Below are positions 17,055 to 26,184 of a stretch of 64,000 nt of DNA, in pieces; the stretch's first letter is position 1, and each line of letters starts with the position of its first letter. The position numbers were made by a program, and so were the translations under genes. The notes under the pieces are model-generated. The model saw only the letters and a list, made by a program, of their open reading frames with translations, ran no database searches and was not told the DNA's origin. The stretch covers positions 2,604,001-2,668,000 of the forward strand of contig NZ_JACCFL010000001.1 in NCBI RefSeq assembly GCF_013410375.1, written 5' to 3'. Origin of the DNA: Leifsonia shinshuensis. Lineage in GTDB: Bacteria; Actinomycetota; Actinomycetes; Actinomycetales; Microbacteriaceae.

Positions 17055-18359
17055 ATGAGCATTCTGAGAGCGGACTTCTGGACCTCGTTCGGCGCGTGGA
17101 TGGTGGACGCCGGCTGGAACCTCGCGCACGCCGCAGGCATCGTCCTCGGCGCGATCCTGCTGAGCTGGATTCTGCGCGTGATCATCCGTCGCGTCGTTCG
17201 CCAGATCGTGAGCGGGGTCAAGAAGGGCCAGAGCGTCACCGACACGCAGGCCCTCGTCGCCTCGCCGCTCGCAGCGGTCCGCGTCGTCCAGCGGACGCGG
17301 ACCCTCGGTTCGGTCCTGAGCAACATCGTCAACGTCACGATCGGCATCATCACGATCATCCTGGTCATCCAGGTCTTCGCTCCCGATGCGCTCACCTCCT
17401 TCGCCCTCCTCACCGCCGCGATCGGCGCCGGCCTCGGTTTCGGCGCGCAGAACATCGTCAAGGACGTCCTCAACGGGCTGTTCATGGTCATGGAGGACCA
17501 GCTCGGCGTCGGCGACGTGGTCGACCTGGGACCGGCGACCGGTGTCGTGGAGGCGGTCGGCATCCGGATCACGCAGGTGCGCGACGTCAACGGCACCCTC
17601 TGGTTCGTCCGCAACGGCGAGATCCTGCGCGTCGGCAACATGTCGCAGGGCTGGTCGCGCGTGATCGTGGACCTCGCCGTGCCCTACGACACCGACATCG
17701 AGGCCGTCCAGGCGAAGATGATGGAGGCCGCGACGGCGCTGGCGACCAGCCCCAAGTGGCGCTCGCGCATCCTCGACAAGCCGGAGCTGTGGGGGCTGGA
17801 GTCGATCTCGGCCGACGCCATCGTCATCCGCATCGTGCTGAAGACCCGCACCACGGCGAAGGACGACGTCTCCCGCGAGCTGCGCCTGCGCCTCAAGCAG
17901 GCGACCGACGAGCTCGGCGTGACGCTGCCGTCGCTCTCGGCAGTGGTGCTGTCCGGCTTCGACGGGGCGGGGAGCGTCAACGGCGCCAAGCCGCCGCGCA
18001 CCCGGCCGACGCCGGTCGTCCCCGACCGTCCGCTCACCGGACGCAAGGCCCGCGCCGCGGCGAAGCGGACGGCCACCCGGGTCCCCGACCCCGGAGCGAT
18101 CCGCATCCGGCCCGCGATCGAGACCCGGCCGGACGCGAAGCCCGCCGCGAAGCCCGCGGCAACGGCGAAGCCGACGAGCGCCGCGAAGCCCGCCACGCCG
18201 ACCACTCCGTCCACTCCCTCCAGCCCGGACCTCCCGGACGCCGCCTCGCCGAAGCCGCCGGCCAAGCCCCGCACGACGAAGCCGCCCGCGACCGGCCAGA
18301 CTCCGGCGGACGGCCAGACTCCCGCAGACGGCACGGCCCGCTCGGAAGGGGCCGAGTGA
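17055..18359 (+). CDS. Small-conductance mechanosensitive channel (MscS family)
   Basis: A 434-residue MscS protein. There are three membrane helices, the last being the pore helix followed by the hallmark FGAQNIVKDVLNGLFMVMEDQLGVGDVVDL of the beta domain. The canonical mixed alpha/beta domain is present, but a tail of about 130 residues rich in Pro, Ala, Lys and Thr follows, probably disordered and cytosolic. The channel releases solutes on hypo-osmotic shock. The glbO-like gene starts one base after the stop. Confidence 0.92.
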   Translation: MSILRADFWTSFGAWMVDAGWNLAHAAGIVLGAILLSWILRVIIRRVVRQIVSGVKKGQSVTDTQALVASPLAAVRVVQRTRTLGSVLSNIVNVTIGIITIILVIQVFAPDALTSFALLTAAIGAGLGFGAQNIVKDVLNGLFMVMEDQLGVGDVVDLGPATGVVEAVGIRITQVRDVNGTLWFVRNGEILRVGNMSQGWSRVIVDLAVPYDTDIEAVQAKMMEAATALATSPKWRSRILDKPELWGLESISADAIVIRIVLKTRTTAKDDVSRELRLRLKQATDELGVTLPSLSAVVLSGFDGAGSVNGAKPPRTRPTPVVPDRPLTGRKARAAAKRTATRVPDPGAIRIRPAIETRPDAKPAAKPAATAKPTSAAKPATPTTPSTPSSPDLPDAASPKPPAKPRTTKPPATGQTPADGQTPADGTARSEGAE

Positions 18360-18360
18360 C

Positions 18361-18768
18361 ATGACCACCATCCCGGTCGGACCGCCCTCCGGCCCGTCCT
18401 TCTTCGAGCAGCTCGGCGGTCACGAGACGTTCGTGCGCCTCGTGGACGCGTTCTACCGCGGCGTCGCCGGCGACCCGGTGCTGCGGCCGATGTACCCGGA
18501 GGAGGACCTCGGCCCGGCCAAGGAGCGCCTGACGCTGTTCCTGGAGCAGTACTGGGGCGGCCCGACCACCTACAGCCAGCAGCGCGGCCACCCGCGGCTG
18601 CGGATGCGGCACAACCCCTTCACGGTCAACCCGGACGCGCGCGACCGGTGGCTCGCCCACATGCGCGTGGCCGTCGACGAGCTCGGGCTGCCGCCGCTGC
18701 AGGACGAGACGCTCTGGAACTACCTGGAGCGCGCCGCGTTCGCTATGGTCAACACATTCGAGGAGTAG
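18361..18768 (+). CDS. glbO: Group II truncated haemoglobin (GlbO type)
   Basis: A 135-residue trHbO-type globin. It has the FFEQLGG start, the YPEEDL and QYWGGP motifs typical of group II, and the proximal His in LRMRHNPF. Group II globins bind O2 tightly and are linked to redox or NO/peroxide chemistry. The ATG at 18361 is one nucleotide after the MscS stop, so the pair is co-transcribed. Confidence 0.92.
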   Translation: MTTIPVGPPSGPSFFEQLGGHETFVRLVDAFYRGVAGDPVLRPMYPEEDLGPAKERLTLFLEQYWGGPTTYSQQRGHPRLRMRHNPFTVNPDARDRWLAHMRVAVDELGLPPLQDETLWNYLERAAFAMVNTFEE

Positions 18769-18810
18769 CCCGACCCTCGTCCCTCCCGTCGTGCCGAAGG
18801 AGCCACGCCC

Positions 18811-20460
18811 ATGACCCCAGAACCCGACTGCATCGTGGTGGGAGCCGGACTCGCCGGGCTGGTCGCCGCGTGCGAGCTGCTCGACGCGGGGAAGACGGTC
18901 ACGATCGTCGACCAGGAGCCGGCGGCCTCGCTCGGCGGCCAGGCGTTCTGGTCGTTCGGCGGACTGTTCCTGATCGACTCGCCGGAGCAGCGCAGGATGG
19001 GCGTCACCGACTCGCTCGCGCTCGCGCGGCAGGACTGGTTCGGCAGTGCGGGCTTCGACCGCGCGGAGGACCACTGGCCGAAGCGCTGGGCGGAGGCGTA
19101 CCTGCAGTTCGCCGCGGGTGAGAAGCGCGCCTGGCTGCACGAGAAGGGCGTGCGGTTCTTCCCGGTCGTCGGCTGGGCCGAGCGCGGCGACGGCACGGCG
19201 GGAGGCCACGGCAACTCGGTGCCGCGCTTCCACATCACCTGGGGCACCGGTCCGGGCGTCGTGGAGCCGTTCGTGCGCCAGGTCCAGGCGGCGACGGCGA
19301 CGGGGAAGGCGCGGCTGCTGCACCGCCACCGCGTCGACGAGCTCATCGTGGAGGACGGCCGGGTCGTCGGCGTCCGTGGCGAGATCCTGAAGCCGGACGC
19401 CGCGAAGCGCGGAGCGCCCAGCAACCGGGAGCGGATCGGGGACTTCGAGCTGCGCGCGCCGGCGGTCGTCGTCGCGAGCGGCGGCATCGGCGGCAACCAC
19501 GACCTGGTCCGCGCGGCCTGGCCGGAACGGCTCGGCACTCCCCCGGACTTCATGCTCTCCGGTGTGCCCGCGCACGTCGACGGCCGGATGCTCGGCATCG
19601 CCGAGGCGGCGGGCGCGCACCTGATCAACGGCGACCGGATGTGGCACTACACCGAGGGCATCCAGAACTGGGACCCGATCTGGCAGCGCCACGGCATCCG
19701 CATCCTGCCCGGGCCGTCCTCGCTCTGGCTGGACGCGCACGGCGACCGGCTGCCCGCGCCGCTGTTCCCGGGCTTCGACACGCTCGGGACGCTGGAGCAT
19801 CTGCGCCGGACGGGCTCCGACTACTCCTGGTTCATCCTCACCCAGAAGATCATCGAGAAGGAGTTCGCGCTCTCCGGCAGCGAGCAGAACCCCGATCTGA
19901 CCGGCAAGGACGTCGGCCTGCTCGCCAAGCGCGTCGGGCCGGGCGCGCCGGGGCCGGTGGAGGCGTTCAAGGAGAAGGGCGCCGACTTCGTCGTGGCCGA
20001 CACCCTCGACCAGCTGCTCGCCGGGATGAAGCGGCTGTCGGAGGTGCCGCTGGACACCGAGCTGGTGACCCGGCACGTGCGGGAGCGCGACCGGCAGCTC
20101 GACAACGGGTTCGGCAAGGACCTCCAGCTGGCCGCCGTCCGCGGCGCGCGCGCCTACCGCGGCGACAAGCTCATCCGGGTCGCGGCCCCGCACAAGCTCA
20201 CCGACCCCAAGGCGGGGCCGATGATCGCCGTGAAGCTGCACATCCTCACCCGCAAGAGTCTCGGCGGGATCGAGACCGACCTCGACGGCCGCGTGCTCGG
20301 CGCCGACGGCGCACCGGTGCCCGGGCTGTACGCGGCGGGCGAGGCGAGCGGATTCGGCGGCGGCGGGGTGCACGGCTACCGGGCGCTGGAGGGCACCTTC
20401 CTCGGCGGCTGCATGTTCTCCGGACGGCAGGCCGGACGCGCGATCGCGCGGACCGCCTGA
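18811..20460 (+). CDS. FAD-binding dehydrogenase (fumarate reductase/KstD-like flavoprotein)
   Basis: A 549-residue flavoprotein. The N-terminal Rossmann motif GAGLAGLVAACELLDAGKTVTIVD binds FAD, and the C-terminal FAD motif is GLYAAGEASGFGGGGVHGYRALEGTFLGG. It resembles the uncharacterised FAD-binding dehydrogenase family (COG3573), related to ketosteroid dehydrogenases. An AGGAG precedes the ATG at 18811. Substrate unknown. It lies 42 nt after glbO and may share its transcript. Confidence 0.87.
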   Translation: MTPEPDCIVVGAGLAGLVAACELLDAGKTVTIVDQEPAASLGGQAFWSFGGLFLIDSPEQRRMGVTDSLALARQDWFGSAGFDRAEDHWPKRWAEAYLQFAAGEKRAWLHEKGVRFFPVVGWAERGDGTAGGHGNSVPRFHITWGTGPGVVEPFVRQVQAATATGKARLLHRHRVDELIVEDGRVVGVRGEILKPDAAKRGAPSNRERIGDFELRAPAVVVASGGIGGNHDLVRAAWPERLGTPPDFMLSGVPAHVDGRMLGIAEAAGAHLINGDRMWHYTEGIQNWDPIWQRHGIRILPGPSSLWLDAHGDRLPAPLFPGFDTLGTLEHLRRTGSDYSWFILTQKIIEKEFALSGSEQNPDLTGKDVGLLAKRVGPGAPGPVEAFKEKGADFVVADTLDQLLAGMKRLSEVPLDTELVTRHVRERDRQLDNGFGKDLQLAAVRGARAYRGDKLIRVAAPHKLTDPKAGPMIAVKLHILTRKSLGGIETDLDGRVLGADGAPVPGLYAAGEASGFGGGGVHGYRALEGTFLGGCMFSGRQAGRAIARTA

Positions 20461-20469
20461 GCCCGCGCG

Positions 20470-21228
20470 TCAGCCGCGCAGGCTCCAGGACTGCCGGCGG
20501 ATGAGCGTGTGCCCGCGGCGGGTGGTCAGCCGCGTCCACGGCCCGGTCTCCAGGATGGCGACGGGCTCGCCCGCGGCCAGGAAGCCGAGGCTCTCGGCCG
20601 CGAACGCCGCACCGGCGGGGACGTACTCGAGCTGCTCGATCGGGCGGCCCCAGACCTCGGCCCTGACCCGCTGCACGAGCTGCTCGCCGGTGCCCGTCGG
20701 GACGGCCTCCGCGACCTCGGCGATGCCGGCGGCCGCCGTGGCCTGCAGGAGCTCGACGCTGGTCTCCCCGACCTGGCGCCAGCCGCCGCGGGGCGGGGAG
20801 ATGCCCGCCCAGGTGACGGAGGGCGCCTCCATCGGCAGCCGCACCTCCAGCGGCGCGCTCTCCACAGCGCCGTCGACAGCGCCGGACTCGTCGCCGTCGC
20901 GGCCCTCCTCCTCGACCGCTCCGGTCTCGGAGGCGGCCGCCGCGGCCTCCGCCGCCTCGCGCACGCGCGCGAGCCGGTCGAGCAGCGAGCGGATCGGGAC
21001 GACGACGTCGAACTCCACGTCGTGCCGCGTCAGGAACGTGCGGAGGCCCAGCACCGTCGGTGTCTGGTCGAGCAGGCCCCTCGGATAGAGGATGGCGGTG
21101 TACACGGCGAGCACGCCCGATCCTGCGATCAGGCGCACCGACCCTTCCTCGACGCGGGCGGCCCGAGACAGGTAGGTCTGCAGATCGGCGGCGGCGAGGG
21201 TGTCCTGGAGGGAAAACGACTGGCTCAT
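20470..21228 (-). CDS. Conserved actinobacterial protein of unknown function
   Basis: A 252-residue protein I do not recognise as a named family. The N-terminal half (SFSLQDTLAAADLQTYLSRA...SGVLAVYTAILYPRGLLDQTPTVLGLRTF) is ordered. An Ala/Glu-rich linker of about 35 residues at 90-125 separates it from a C-terminal half with GRPIEQLEYVPAGAAFAAESLGFL. No signal peptide or membrane helix. It is divergent from the tesB-like gene with only 39 nt between, so their promoters overlap. Confidence 0.7.
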   Translation of the reverse strand: MSQSFSLQDTLAAADLQTYLSRAARVEEGSVRLIAGSGVLAVYTAILYPRGLLDQTPTVLGLRTFLTRHDVEFDVVVPIRSLLDRLARVREAAEAAAAASETGAVEEEGRDGDESGAVDGAVESAPLEVRLPMEAPSVTWAGISPPRGGWRQVGETSVELLQATAAAGIAEVAEAVPTGTGEQLVQRVRAEVWGRPIEQLEYVPAGAAFAAESLGFLAAGEPVAILETGPWTRLTTRRGHTLIRRQSWSLRG

Positions 21229-21267
21229 CTGACCTCTAAGCTACTAGAGACCCCGGACGGAGACACT

Positions 21268-22152
21268 GTGACAGAGCCCCTGGAATCGCTGCTCGCCGCG
21301 CTCGACCTCACCGACACCGGTGCCCGCACCAGCGAGGACATCTTCACCGGGCCCTCCCAGTGGATGCCGCTGGGCCGCGTGTTCGGCGGCCAGGTGCTCG
21401 CGCAGTCGATCGTCGCAGCGACGCGCACCGTCGCCGACGACCGCAGCATCCACTCGATGCACGGCTACTTCCTGCGCCCGGGCGACGTCAACTATCCGAT
21501 CACCTTCTCGGTCGACCGCATCCACGACGGCCGGTCGTTCTCGACCAGGCGCACGCAGGCGTACCAGAACGGCCTCCCGATCCTGTCGATGATCGCCTCG
21601 TTCCAGGACGAGGACGAGGGCCTCGAGCACCAGGTGGACATGCCGGAGGGCCTGCCCGACCCGGAGTCGCTGCCGAACTCGGCCGACACCCTCGAAGACG
21701 TTGAGCATCCCGTCGCGCAGTACTGGGCGAGCAAGCGCCCGTTCGACATGCGGCACGTGCCGTCCCCGATCTACCTGTCGGTGGAGGGCGCGCACGTCGC
21801 CCACCAGGCGGTCTGGTTCCGCTCGATCGGCGACCTGCCGGACGACCCGGCGCTGCACCGCGCGGCTCTTGCCTACGCCAGCGACTACACGATCATGGAG
21901 TCGGTCATGCGCCGGCACGGCGTCGCCTGGGCGACGCCCGGCCTCAAGGCGGCCAGCCTCGACCACGCGATGTGGTGGCACCGGCCCGCCCGCGTCGACG
22001 AGTGGCTGCTCCACACGCAGGAGTCGCCCAGCGCGAGCGGCGGCCGCGGGCTCGCGCTCGGCCGCATCTTCAGCCGCGACGGCCGCCTGGTCGCGAGCGT
22101 CGCGCAGGAGGCGACCATCCGGGTGCCGGACGCGGCGAAGCTCCGCGACTGA
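21268..22152 (+). CDS. tesB: Acyl-CoA thioesterase II
   Basis: A 294-residue double-hotdog thioesterase of the TesB family. FGGQVLAQSIVAA and MHGYFLRPGD are in the first hotdog, and SLDHAMWWHRP, with the catalytic Asp, is in the second. The GTG at 21268 lies behind GGACGGAGA. It hydrolyses medium- and long-chain acyl-CoA to free acid and CoA. Confidence 0.93.
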   Translation: MTEPLESLLAALDLTDTGARTSEDIFTGPSQWMPLGRVFGGQVLAQSIVAATRTVADDRSIHSMHGYFLRPGDVNYPITFSVDRIHDGRSFSTRRTQAYQNGLPILSMIASFQDEDEGLEHQVDMPEGLPDPESLPNSADTLEDVEHPVAQYWASKRPFDMRHVPSPIYLSVEGAHVAHQAVWFRSIGDLPDDPALHRAALAYASDYTIMESVMRRHGVAWATPGLKAASLDHAMWWHRPARVDEWLLHTQESPSASGGRGLALGRIFSRDGRLVASVAQEATIRVPDAAKLRD

Positions 22153-22173
22153 CCCGGCGGCCGGCGCCGCCTC

Positions 22174-22866
22174 TCAGCCGAACGTGCTGCGCAGCAGCAC
22201 CGTCCCGTTGTCGGCCGCGCGGATGTCGATGGCGGCGATGTCGGAGAGCGGGACGCTCGTCGTCGCGGCCGGCTCGACGACCGTGCCCTCCGCGGCCGTC
22301 CACGTCGAGATCTGGGTCTGGTGGCCCGACTTGTCGGTGACGACCATCGCGTAGGTCCAGGTGCGGCCGCCGTCGTCGCCGCCGACCTTCGCGTAGGCGC
22401 AGCGCGAGTCGATCCGCGTGCCCCACGGCTCCGCGGTCAGGTGCAGGTCGGCGGAGAGCGCGCTCGGCTCCACCTGCTCCATCGCCACGCTGGTCCCCGC
22501 CGGGGTCCCCGGCTCCAGCGCGGGGACGGCGATCGCGATGGCCCCCACGAGCACGGCCGCCGCCGCAGCGGCGAGACCGCCCACCAGCCAGCGCGACCGC
22601 CGCCTCCGCCGCCGGGCGGCGTCCAGCAGCGACGGCAGCACCTCCGCGCCGAGGCCGGCGTCGTGCGGCGCATCCTCGTCGAGCAGGGCGAACGCCTGCT
22701 CGCGGGACACCCGGCCGAGCAGCCCCGGCATGCCGGCCAGCTCGGCGACCGCCGCCGAGCAGCGTCCGCACTCGCGCAGATGCTCCTCGTACTCCTTGCG
22801 CTCGGCCGGGGCGAGGGCGCCGAGCACGTAGGCGGCGTCCCAGGTGGCGAACTCGTCGTGGTTCAT
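22174..22866 (-). CDS. RskA-type anti-sigma factor
   Basis: A 230-residue membrane anti-sigma factor. The cytosolic zinc-binding anti-sigma motif is His29-x3-Cys33-x2-Cys36, a membrane helix spans about 95-117, and the extracellular part is the RskA domain. Such proteins hold a sigma factor at the membrane until proteolysed. The ATG at 22866 overlaps the sigma-gene stop (ATGA), confirming the pair. Confidence 0.9.
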   Translation of the reverse strand: MNHDEFATWDAAYVLGALAPAERKEYEEHLRECGRCSAAVAELAGMPGLLGRVSREQAFALLDEDAPHDAGLGAEVLPSLLDAARRRRRRSRWLVGGLAAAAAAVLVGAIAIAVPALEPGTPAGTSVAMEQVEPSALSADLHLTAEPWGTRIDSRCAYAKVGGDDGGRTWTYAMVVTDKSGHQTQISTWTAAEGTVVEPAATTSVPLSDIAAIDIRAADNGTVLLRSTFG

Positions 22867-23375
22867 CGCTCGGTCACCCCTCTCTCCTGCAGCGCGAGCC
22901 GCATCGCCCGGAGTCCGTAGTGCAGCCGCGACTTCACCGTCCCCTCCGGGATGTCCAGCTCGCGGGAGATCTCCGCGATCGACCGGCCGCCGTAGTACGC
23001 GTGCACGATCACCGCGCGATGCTCGTCGGAGAGCTCGGCCAGCGCGTCGGAGACCAGCCAGGCGTCGAGAACGGCGTCGGCGCCGTCGTCCTGCGACGGC
23101 CGCTCCGGGAGGGTGTCCGTGCCGAACTCGTGCTGGGAGTGCGCGCTGCGCTTGTCGTCGATGACGATGTTCCGGGCGACGGTGAACAACCACGCGCGCG
23201 CCGACTGCTGGCTCTGGTCCAGCACGGCCGGCTTGCGCCAGGCGCGCAGCAGCGTCTCCTGCACCACGTCGTCGGCCATCGCTCGGTCGCCGGTGAGGTG
23301 GACGACGTAACGCCATACCGCCTGCGCGTGCTGGTCGTGCAGCTCCCGCAGCAGGCGCGCGTCCTCATCCGGCAT
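22863..23375 (-). CDS. ECF RNA polymerase sigma factor (SigK-like)
   Basis: A 170-residue ECF sigma factor. Region 2 is [23 protein letters not shown] and region 4 is [46 protein letters not shown] chose the ATG at 23375, which lies 5 nt after AGGAGG; the GTG at 23381 would overlap that ribosome site. It is controlled by the coupled RskA-type anti-sigma factor. The divergent Rieske lipoprotein gene is a plausible regulon member. Confidence 0.92.
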   Translation of the reverse strand: MPDEDARLLRELHDQHAQAVWRYVVHLTGDRAMADDVVQETLLRAWRKPAVLDQSQQSARAWLFTVARNIVIDDKRSAHSQHEFGTDTLPERPSQDDGADAVLDAWLVSDALAELSDEHRAVIVHAYYGGRSIAEISRELDIPEGTVKSRLHYGLRAMRLALQERGVTER

Positions 23376-23499
23376 GGTCACCTCCTGCCCTAACCACGGA
23401 AACCCTGATCGAAAAGTTCAGAACTCCACGAGTGAACCGGACCGCGCTCCCTCTCGTGCCTACGCTAGGAGAAAGCTCTGCCGACCGGGAGGATCCACG

Positions 23500-23934
23500 A
23501 TGACCGAATCCGCGCCGCTCACGCGCCGCACCCTCGTCCAGCTCGGCGGCGTGTCCGCGGCAGGTGCGGGGGTGCTCCTGCTGGCGGCCTGCACGCCGCA
23601 GGGCTCCGGGGCGTCGACGGGCGACGGCTCGGGCAACAGCGGGGTGGCCACCGTCTCGCTCTCGTCCATCCCGGTCGGCGGCGCCGTCTCCGCGTCGATC
23701 GGCTCCACGCCGATCGTCGTCGCGCAGCCGTCCGCCGGAACCGTGGTGGCGTTCAGCGCGGTCTGCACCCATCAGGGCTGCACGGTGGCGCCGCAGGGCA
23801 AGGAGTTCGACTGCCCGTGCCACGGGTCGCGCTTCGACGCGACCACGGGCGACGTCATCCAGGGCCCGGCGAGAACGCCGCTCACGAAGCTGAAGGCGAG
23901 CGTCTCGGGCGACAAGGTCACCGTCACCCAGTAG
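23500..23934 (+). CDS. Rieske [2Fe-2S] lipoprotein
   Basis: A 144-residue exported Rieske protein. The N-terminus has a twin-arginine-like [10 protein letters not shown] followed by a lipobox (LLAAC), so it is probably exported folded and lipid-anchored. The cluster ligands are Cys89, His91, Cys105 and His108, with the disulfide pair Cys94 and Cys107. The ATG at 23500 lies behind GGGAGGA. It is too small to be a QcrA subunit. It stands alone divergently from the sigma/anti-sigma operon, suggesting an extracytoplasmic electron-transfer role under that sigma factor (inference). Confidence 0.9.
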   Translation: MTESAPLTRRTLVQLGGVSAAGAGVLLLAACTPQGSGASTGDGSGNSGVATVSLSSIPVGGAVSASIGSTPIVVAQPSAGTVVAFSAVCTHQGCTVAPQGKEFDCPCHGSRFDATTGDVIQGPARTPLTKLKASVSGDKVTVTQ

Positions 23935-23961
23935 CGCCCGGCCGACGGGGGAGGCGCAGGG

Positions 23962-24429
23962 TCAGCGCTTGGTGAACTGCACCGGGTCGTCGAGGTAGGG
24001 CGTCCATGCCTCGCGCTCGCGGTCGTTGATCCGCCGCGGGCGCTGGCTCTCGGCGTCGACCAGCACGATCGTCGTGGCGGCGCGGGAGAACATCGTGCGC
24101 GGTTCCGCGCCCTCCGGCGACCAGACCTCGTAGTTGACCTCCAGGCTGGCGCCGCCGAGCCTCCCGAGCCAGAGCTGCACGTCGAGCGGCTGGCGCAGGT
24201 ACGGGATGGGCGCGACATACTCGATCTCCTGGCGCGCGATCAGCGTGAGCGTGTCCGCGCCCGGCCGTCCGTCGAGCACGGCGGTGGAGCCGCCGACCGC
24301 GTGCTCGTCGCTCGCCCAGAACGCCTCGATGCGCGCCTCCTCCAGGAGGCGCAGCATCGCGGCGTTGTTCACGTGGCCGTACGCGTCGAGGTCGCTCCAG
24401 CGGAGCTTGATCGGGACGTGCAGTCGCAT
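23962..24429 (-). CDS. Hotdog-fold acyl-CoA thioesterase (4HBT/YbgC-like)
   Basis: A 155-residue single hotdog protein. The 4-hydroxybenzoyl-CoA thioesterase signature RWSDLDAYGHVNN contains the catalytic Asp and leads into the long hotdog helix. It lies 7 nt downstream of ettA on the same strand and is probably co-transcribed. Substrate unknown. Confidence 0.85.
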   Translation of the reverse strand: MRLHVPIKLRWSDLDAYGHVNNAAMLRLLEEARIEAFWASDEHAVGGSTAVLDGRPGADTLTLIARQEIEYVAPIPYLRQPLDVQLWLGRLGGASLEVNYEVWSPEGAEPRTMFSRAATTIVLVDAESQRPRRINDREREAWTPYLDDPVQFTKR

Positions 24430-24436
24430 GACGGGC

Positions 24437-26119
24437 TCAGTCGCGGGTCAGCTTGCGGTACGCGGAGCGGTGCGGCTTGGCGGCGTCCGGACCGAGGCGC
24501 TGGACCTTGTTCTCCTCGTAGGCCTCGAAGTTGCCCTCGAACCAGTACCAGTCGGACGGGTTCTCCTCCGTGCCCTCGTAGGCGAGGATGTGCGTCGCGA
24601 TGCGGTCGAGGAACCACCGGTCGTGGGTGATGACCACCGCGCAGCCAGGGAACTCGAGCAGCGCGTTCTCCAGGCTGGAGAGCGTCTCGACGTCGAGGTC
24701 GTTGGTCGGCTCGTCGAGCAGCAGCAGGTTGCCGCCCTGCTTGAGCGTCAGCGCCAGGTTGAGGCGGTTGCGCTCACCGCCGGAGAGCACGCCGGACTTC
24801 TTCTGCTGGTCCGGTCCCTTGAACCCGAATGTGGAGACGTAGGCGCGCGAGGGGACCTCGGTCTTGCCGACCTGGATGTAGTCGAGCCCGTCGGACACGA
24901 CCTCCCAGACGTTCTTGTTCGGGTCGATGCCGCCGCGGGTCTGGTCGACGTAGGAGATCTGCACCGTCTCGCCGACCTTCAGGTCGCCGCCGTCGAGCGG
25001 CTCCAGCCCGACGATCGTCTTGAACAGGGTCGTCTTGCCGACGCCGTTCGGGCCGATGACGCCGACGATGCCGTTGCGCGGCAGCGTGAAGCTCAGGCCG
25101 TCGATGAGGACGCGGTCGCCGAAGCCCTTCTGCAGGTTCTTGGCGTCGATCACGATCTGGCCGAGGCGCGGCCCCGGCGGGATCTGGATCTCCTCGAAGT
25201 CGAGCTTCCTGGTGCGCTCCGCCTCGGCCGCCATCTCCTCGTAGCGCGCCAGACGGGCCTTGGACTTGGCCTGGCGACCCTTGGCGTTGCTGCGCACCCA
25301 GTCGAGCTCGTCGGACAGCCGCTTGGCGAGCTTGGCGTCCTTCTTGCCCTGGATCTCGAGGCGCTCGCGCTTCTTCTCCAGGTAGGTCGAGTAGTTGCCC
25401 TCGTACGGGTAGAGGTGGCCGCGGTCGACCTCGGCGATCCACTCGGCCACGTGGTCGAGGAAGTACCGGTCGTGGGTGACGGCGAGCACGGCGCCGTGGT
25501 ACTTGGCGAGGTGCTGCTCGAGCCAGAGCACGCTCTCGGCGTCGAGGTGGTTGGTCGGCTCGTCGAGGAGCAGCAGGTCGGGCTTCTGCAGCAGCAGCTT
25601 GCAGAGCGCGACGCGTCGCTTCTCACCGCCGGAGAGCGTGTTGACCGGCCAGTCGCCCGGCGGGCAGCGCAGGGCGTCCATCGCCTGCTCGAGCTGGGAG
25701 TCGAGGTCCCACGCGTCGGCCGCGTCGATCTGCTCCTGGAGCGTGCCCATCTCGGCGAGCAGCGTGTCGAAGTCGGCGTCCGGGTCGGCCAGCAGCCCGG
25801 AGATCTCGTTGAACCGGTCGACCTTGTCCTTGATCTCGCCGACGCCCTCCTGGACGTTCTCCAGGACCGTCTTGCTCTCGTCGAGCAGCGGCTCCTGCAT
25901 CAGGATGCCGACCGTGTAGCCGGGCGAGAGCTTCGCCTCGCCGTTCGACGGGGTGTCGAGGCCCGCCATGATCTTCAGGATGGTCGACTTTCCGGCGCCG
26001 TTCGGGCCGACGACGCCGATCTTGGCTCCGGGCAGGAACGCCATCGTCACGTCGTCGAGGATCACCTTGTCGCCGACGGCCTTGCGGGCCCTGACCATCG
26101 AGTAAATGTATTCGGCCAC
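24437..26119 (-). CDS. ettA: ABC-F translation factor EttA
   Basis: A 560-residue ABC-F protein with two ATPase domains and no membrane part. The first Walker A GPNGAGKST is at 38-46, with LSGGEKRR; the second is GPNGVGKTT, with LSGGERNR. Between them lie the arm domain and the P-site tRNA-interaction linker (KSKARLARYEEM). EttA binds the ribosomal E site and gates the first peptide bond according to the ATP/ADP ratio. It starts at GTG 26119 after AGGAAAAAG. Confidence 0.95.
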   Translation of the reverse strand: MAEYIYSMVRARKAVGDKVILDDVTMAFLPGAKIGVVGPNGAGKSTILKIMAGLDTPSNGEAKLSPGYTVGILMQEPLLDESKTVLENVQEGVGEIKDKVDRFNEISGLLADPDADFDTLLAEMGTLQEQIDAADAWDLDSQLEQAMDALRCPPGDWPVNTLSGGEKRRVALCKLLLQKPDLLLLDEPTNHLDAESVLWLEQHLAKYHGAVLAVTHDRYFLDHVAEWIAEVDRGHLYPYEGNYSTYLEKKRERLEIQGKKDAKLAKRLSDELDWVRSNAKGRQAKSKARLARYEEMAAEAERTRKLDFEEIQIPPGPRLGQIVIDAKNLQKGFGDRVLIDGLSFTLPRNGIVGVIGPNGVGKTTLFKTIVGLEPLDGGDLKVGETVQISYVDQTRGGIDPNKNVWEVVSDGLDYIQVGKTEVPSRAYVSTFGFKGPDQQKKSGVLSGGERNRLNLALTLKQGGNLLLLDEPTNDLDVETLSSLENALLEFPGCAVVITHDRWFLDRIATHILAYEGTEENPSDWYWFEGNFEAYEENKVQRLGPDAAKPHRSAYRKLTRD

Positions 26120-26184
26120 TCTTTTTCCTGAACTCCCTGTCTTGGACTCGCCGGGCTCGAAGCCCTGTACGAGGATACCGGGAA

